From positions 1-15,213 of the forward strand of contig DATIYF010000086.1 in assembly GCA_035517775.1 (NCBI GenBank): a stretch of 15,213 nt of DNA. The letters run 5' to 3'. Origin of the DNA: DATIYF01 sp035517775. Its GTDB lineage: Bacteria > Acidobacteriota > Terriglobia > Terriglobales > Acidobacteriaceae. Shown here in pieces: positions 12,781 to 15,213 of the stretch; positions within the stretch are counted from its first letter, which is position 1; every line of letters begins with the position of its first letter. Made by a program: the position numbers and the translations under genes. The notes beneath the pieces were generated by a model. The model had not been told where the DNA came from. It did no database searches and saw only the letters and a program-made list of their open reading frames with translations.

Positions 12781-12842
12781 TTATCATTTTGCCTGCGGAG
12801 TGCCGCGTAATCAAGCGGAAAGCGCACCGCAAGCGGCGCAGT

Positions 12843-13034
12843 CTATTTGTCCTTTGCTTCGTATCCGGTGCACTCTCTCACCGGCAATCGCGGATACTTC
12901 GGGAAGGAAGTATCGGTTTTAGACCGTTCGCAAAAATAGAACACCGAGCCCCGGTCGTTGCGCACACGCTTCGCATAAACACAATCGGCGCACAGGCCGA
13001 CTTGTTCGCGCTCGAACTCTTCGTGGGCGGCCAT
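12843..13034 (-). CDS. four-cysteine small protein, family not recognised
   Basis: The product is 63 residues with CADC near the N-terminus (C15, C18), a third cysteine in FYFCERS (C35) and a fourth in RECTGYE (C55), so a C-x2-C-x16-C-x19-C pattern that could bind one zinc ion or an Fe-S cluster. The text between (RNDRGSVFYFCERSKTDTSF, PKYPRLPV) looks like conserved protein rather than a shadow frame. The ATG follows the TAG of the upstream DUF1906-type gene with no gap, implying translational coupling; no separate Shine-Dalgarno sequence is obvious. There is no signal peptide. Role unknown; a small metal-binding accessory or regulatory protein is a guess. Confidence 0.75.
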   Translation of the reverse strand: MAAHEEFEREQVGLCADCVYAKRVRNDRGSVFYFCERSKTDTSFPKYPRLPVRECTGYEAKDK

Positions 13035-13874
13035 CTAACGCGGCCAGCCATGGGAAGGATCGGGCGAGGTCGCGGTCTCGACATCCACGTGGAGATGGAG
13101 CTGCGGATCAACCCCCGGCGCGTAGCATTGCGCGTCCGAGCTGTAGTTCGCCGGGCAGGCATGGGCGACATCTTTCCTTTTCGGCGACTGGGCAAACTGC
13201 CAGGCCTCAGCAAAGGAAATCCCGCTGTCGGCCGGATTCGGTGGGCGCTGCGGAAATTCACAGCCCGGCGAGGGCGGGCAGGCATCATTGGTCACAAAGT
13301 ACGCGATCCTTCTTGGGCCCGCACCTTGCCGGATGTCGTGCGCGGTGACCACTTTCACTCCCGGCGACTCTTCGAACGGAATACCCGAGCAATAGACGCC
13401 GGCGCGAAAGCCGCCTTTCACCACGCCATCTGCCCAGGCGTAGATGTACGCCTTCTGCTCGGGCAGCATGCGCCCGCCCTGCTCCTGGTCGAGAAAGATG
13501 ATCGCATCGGGCGGGAAGCCCTCGCGCCATGCAGCCACCACGGCATCCGTCGCGTCCGACTTGCCCAGCTTCTTCGCATTCGCCACCGACTTCAGCTCGG
13601 CGTAGAGCCGCCCGTTGAACAGCACCAGAAAACCCAGCCCGGCTGCCTGCACCGCCAAGCGCTTGTGCACCCAGGTATTGATCCGTTCACCCGGGGGAAC
13701 GTTCAACCAGTATCCGGCGAAGGCGAAGGTTTGGCGCAGGGCCTTCAGATTTTCATCTCCGGGATATTCATTGCGGTCGAAGCCGAGGTAGAAAGAAGTT
13801 CGCGCCTGAGGCATGGCATCTTGCCAGGGGGCCCCGAACAAGACCGCCGCCAGAATGAGCGCTGTCACTTTCAT
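13035..13874 (-). CDS. secreted DUF1906-type glycoside-hydrolase-like protein
   Basis: The product is 279 residues. MKVTALILAAVLFGAPWQDA is a Sec signal peptide, so the protein is exported. The remainder resembles the DUF1906 (Rv2525c-like, GH25-related) TIM barrel: SFYLGFDRNEYPGDENLKAL (acidic D at the end of strand 1), FAGYWLNVPP, AVQAAGLGFLVLFNGR, DAIIFLDQEQGG (acidic D and E of the putative active site), YIYAWADGVVKGGFRAGVYC, and AEAWQFAQSP (WQ near the last strand). The family is thought to act on cell-wall glycans, but enzymatic activity is poorly established. Six cysteines in the mature chain could form disulfides. A TAATAT hexamer ends 6 nt before the ATG. The four-cysteine gene abuts its stop codon. 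It diverges from the Lhr-like helicase. Confidence 0.75.
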   Translation of the reverse strand: MKVTALILAAVLFGAPWQDAMPQARTSFYLGFDRNEYPGDENLKALRQTFAFAGYWLNVPPGERINTWVHKRLAVQAAGLGFLVLFNGRLYAELKSVANAKKLGKSDATDAVVAAWREGFPPDAIIFLDQEQGGRMLPEQKAYIYAWADGVVKGGFRAGVYCSGIPFEESPGVKVVTAHDIRQGAGPRRIAYFVTNDACPPSPGCEFPQRPPNPADSGISFAEAWQFAQSPKRKDVAHACPANYSSDAQCYAPGVDPQLHLHVDVETATSPDPSHGWPR

Positions 13875-13880
13875 GCTGGG

Positions 13881-13886
13881 ATATTA
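13881..13886 (-). promoter_or_regulatory. -10-like hexamer abutting the DUF1906 gene start
   Basis: TAATAT ends 6 nt (CCCAGC) before the ATG at 13874. It fits TANNNT. No -35 of quality was found. No Shine-Dalgarno sequence precedes the gene. Confidence 0.35.
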
Positions 13887-13921
13887 CGTCAGTTTCGCTG
13901 AACGGAGTAAAAGGCGAACGT

Positions 13922-13951
13922 TTTACGAACATCTGTCTTTGCAGCTACAAT
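13922..13951 (+). promoter_or_regulatory. promoter of the Lhr-like helicase gene
   Basis: -35-like TTTACG (13922-13927), 18-nt spacer, -10 TACAAT (13946-13951). The -10 ends 6 nt before the ATG at 13958 and no Shine-Dalgarno sequence intervenes, so the message is probably leaderless. It shares an 83-bp region with the divergent DUF1906-type gene. Confidence 0.45.
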
Positions 13952-13957
13952 CATGAA

Positions 13958-15213
13958 ATGCCTTCCCTCCCTTCCTCACTCTCCTGGGCCCACCCCCTGA
14001 CGCAGGAGTGGTTTGTCCGGAAATTTGGCACGCCCACGGAGCCCCAGGAGCAAGGCTGGCCGCACATTCTGGCCGGGCGCACGGTGCTGATCTCCGCGCC
14101 AACCGGTTCGGGCAAGACGCTGGCGGCGTTTCTCGCCTGCATTGATGGCCTGGTGCGTAAGGCCCTCGCCGGCGAACTGCAGGACCGCACCGAAGTTCTC
14201 TACATTTCGCCGCTCAAGGCGCTGGGCAATGACATTCAGAAAAATCTGGAAGTGCCGCTGGGCGAGATCCTGCAAATGGCGGGCGAGCGCGGCCTGCTCA
14301 TGCCGCAGATTCGCACTGCAGTGCGCACCGGCGACACGCTGATGCATGAGCGCCGCGCCATGCTGAAGCGGCCGCCCCACATTCTGGTCACCACGCCGGA
14401 GTCGCTGTACATTCTGCTGACCGCCGAGAGCAGCCGCAAAATCCTGCGCGATGTCGAGACCGTGATTGTGGATGAAATCCACGCCGTGGCCGATGACAAG
14501 CGCGGGGCACATTTGGCCCTGTCGCTGGAAAGGCTGGAGGCACTGCGGGAGGAGGCCTCCCTTCCAGGCCCCCAACAGCATGTGATTCCAAGCGCAGCGA
14601 GGAATCTGCGGTTCGCAGAGGAAGAAAATGCAGGTTCCCCGGGACTGAAGTCCCTCGGAATGACAAGCGGGACAGAGACGTTTTTCGGAAGGGCGGATGC
14701 CGTGCCTTCCCTGCCGGGCAGAGGCGCTCTGTTTGGCGCGATTGAAGACGTGGCAGTGCGAGGCAACGGCGCGCTTACCCGCATCGGCCTTTCGGCGACA
14801 CAGAAGCCGATCGAAGAAGTCGCACACTTTCTTACCGGCAACGGACGCCCGCTGCCGGTGATCGTCAACATCGGCCACAAGCGGCAGCTCAATCTAGCTG
14901 TGGAAGTCCCGCCATCGCCGCTGGGCCCGATCACCACCAACGAGATGTGGGATGAGGTTTACGACCGTCTGGTCGAGCTGGCCAACCAGCATCGTTCGAC
15001 GTTGGTCTTCGTCAACACTCGCCGGCTGGTGGAGCGGGTCGCCTTCAACCTGGCCGAGCGCATGGGAGAAGAGAACGTCGGCGCGCACCACGGCAGCCTC
15101 TCGCGCAAACTGCGGCTGGCAGCCGAGAGCAAGCTGAAGGAAGGCAAGATCAAGATTCTGGTGGCCACCGCCTCGCTCGAGCTTGGAATTGATATCGGCA
15201 CGGTGGATCTGGT
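13958..15213 (+). CDS. lhr: Lhr-like superfamily 2 DNA helicase (3' end cut by window)
   Basis: Lhr proteins are large 3'-5' ATP-dependent helicases linked to DNA repair. The visible 418 residues cover most of the helicase core. FGTPTEPQEQGWP is the Q-like entry motif; APTGSGKT (47-54) is Walker A; YISPLKALGNDIQKNL is motif Ia; TTPESLYILLT is motif Ib; VDEIHAV is motif II (DEIH) and RIGLSATQKPIEEVAHFL holds the SAT motif (279-281). LVFVNTRRLVERVAFNL, HHGSLSRKLR and LVATASLELGIDIG belong to the second RecA lobe. Between motif II and SAT, where E. coli Lhr has only a few residues after ERLDAL, there are about 70 extra residues partly made from an intergenic repeat. The ATG at 13958 fits the family start; an ATG at 13953 is in another frame. 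It is probably a working gene, since the frame is intact. Confidence 0.93.
   Translation, partial: MPSLPSSLSWAHPLTQEWFVRKFGTPTEPQEQGWPHILAGRTVLISAPTGSGKTLAAFLACIDGLVRKALAGELQDRTEVLYISPLKALGNDIQKNLEVPLGEILQMAGERGLLMPQIRTAVRTGDTLMHERRAMLKRPPHILVTTPESLYILLTAESSRKILRDVETVIVDEIHAVADDKRGAHLALSLERLEALREEASLPGPQQHVIPSAARNLRFAEEENAGSPGLKSLGMTSGTETFFGRADAVPSLPGRGALFGAIEDVAVRGNGALTRIGLSATQKPIEEVAHFLTGNGRPLPVIVNIGHKRQLNLAVEVPPSPLGPITTNEMWDEVYDRLVELANQHRSTLVFVNTRRLVERVAFNLAERMGEENVGAHHGSLSRKLRLAAESKLKEGKIKILVATASLELGIDIGTVDL
14581..14664 (+). repeat. 84-bp repeat element inserted in frame in the helicase gene
   Basis: Near-perfect terminal inverted repeats: TGTGATTCCAAG at the left and CTCGGAATGACA at the right (10 of 12 match when inverted). 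The interior has AGCGAGGAATCTGCG and a perfect palindrome GGGACT-GA-AGTCCC at 14641-14654. The left end matches 993-1018. The 84-bp length is 28 codons, so the helicase frame is kept. I recognise this design as a common intergenic repeat in acidobacterial genomes, from memory and not from a search. Confidence 0.7.

Noticed and set aside
12714..13901. 395-codon plus-strand open frame over the DUF1906-type and four-cysteine genes
   Set aside because: It is antisense to a minus-strand gene with signal peptide and family motifs; the translation is Arg/His/Gly-rich without domain character, as expected for a shadow frame in GC-rich DNA.

Overview
The window reads as chromosomal DNA of a GC-rich soil-type bacterium, most likely an Acidobacteriota member. 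This is inferred from the look of the ribosomal proteins, NadA and Lhr-like helicase, from a TTG-started rpsB with a long Ala/Glu-rich tail, and from intergenic repeats (GAGACGNAGC palindromes, ATTCCGAGCGAAG elements, GCTGA repeats) of a kind I associate with acidobacterial genomes. No database search was possible, so the taxonomy is moderate confidence. No tRNA, rRNA, CRISPR array or transposase gene was seen.

Left block (1-2144, minus strand): a ribosomal protein operon rplM-rpsI-rpsB, read right to left, with a good promoter upstream of rplM and a structured leader. The rpsI-rpsB and rplM-rpsI spacers are loaded with three repeat families. A GNAT acetyltransferase (plus) diverges from it. 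Next comes a membrane-anchored single-heme (CxxCH) Tll0287-like sensor with a HAMP domain and no output domain. It converges on, and overlaps by 9 bp, a two-gene minus-strand unit made of a DUF4231/SLATT-like two-helix membrane protein and a TIR-domain protein. That pair is the most defence-like content of the window.

Middle block (5395-8708, minus strand): envelope genes. These are mltG (lytic transglycosylase), a lipoprotein with a LolA/LolB- or DUF4292-like look, and an FtsX/MacB-type ABC permease whose ATPase is not nearby. A perfect 8-3-8 inverted repeat lies directly upstream of mltG, in the region shared with a divergent peroxiredoxin. The plus strand continues with a secreted Lys/Ala-rich mini-protein and a FAD-dependent monooxygenase.

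Right block (10914-15213): nadA and ruvX (minus); a secreted DUF1906-type glycoside-hydrolase-like protein abutting a four-cysteine 63-residue protein (minus); and a divergent Lhr-like superfamily 2 helicase running off the right edge. The helicase carries an in-frame copy of an intergenic repeat element between motif II and the SAT motif.

A recurring feature is a TANNNT hexamer ending 6-8 nt before the start codon, with no Shine-Dalgarno sequence, at five genes. This suggests leaderless mRNAs coexist here with ordinary Shine-Dalgarno-led genes such as rpsB, rpsI, rplM and the peroxiredoxin.
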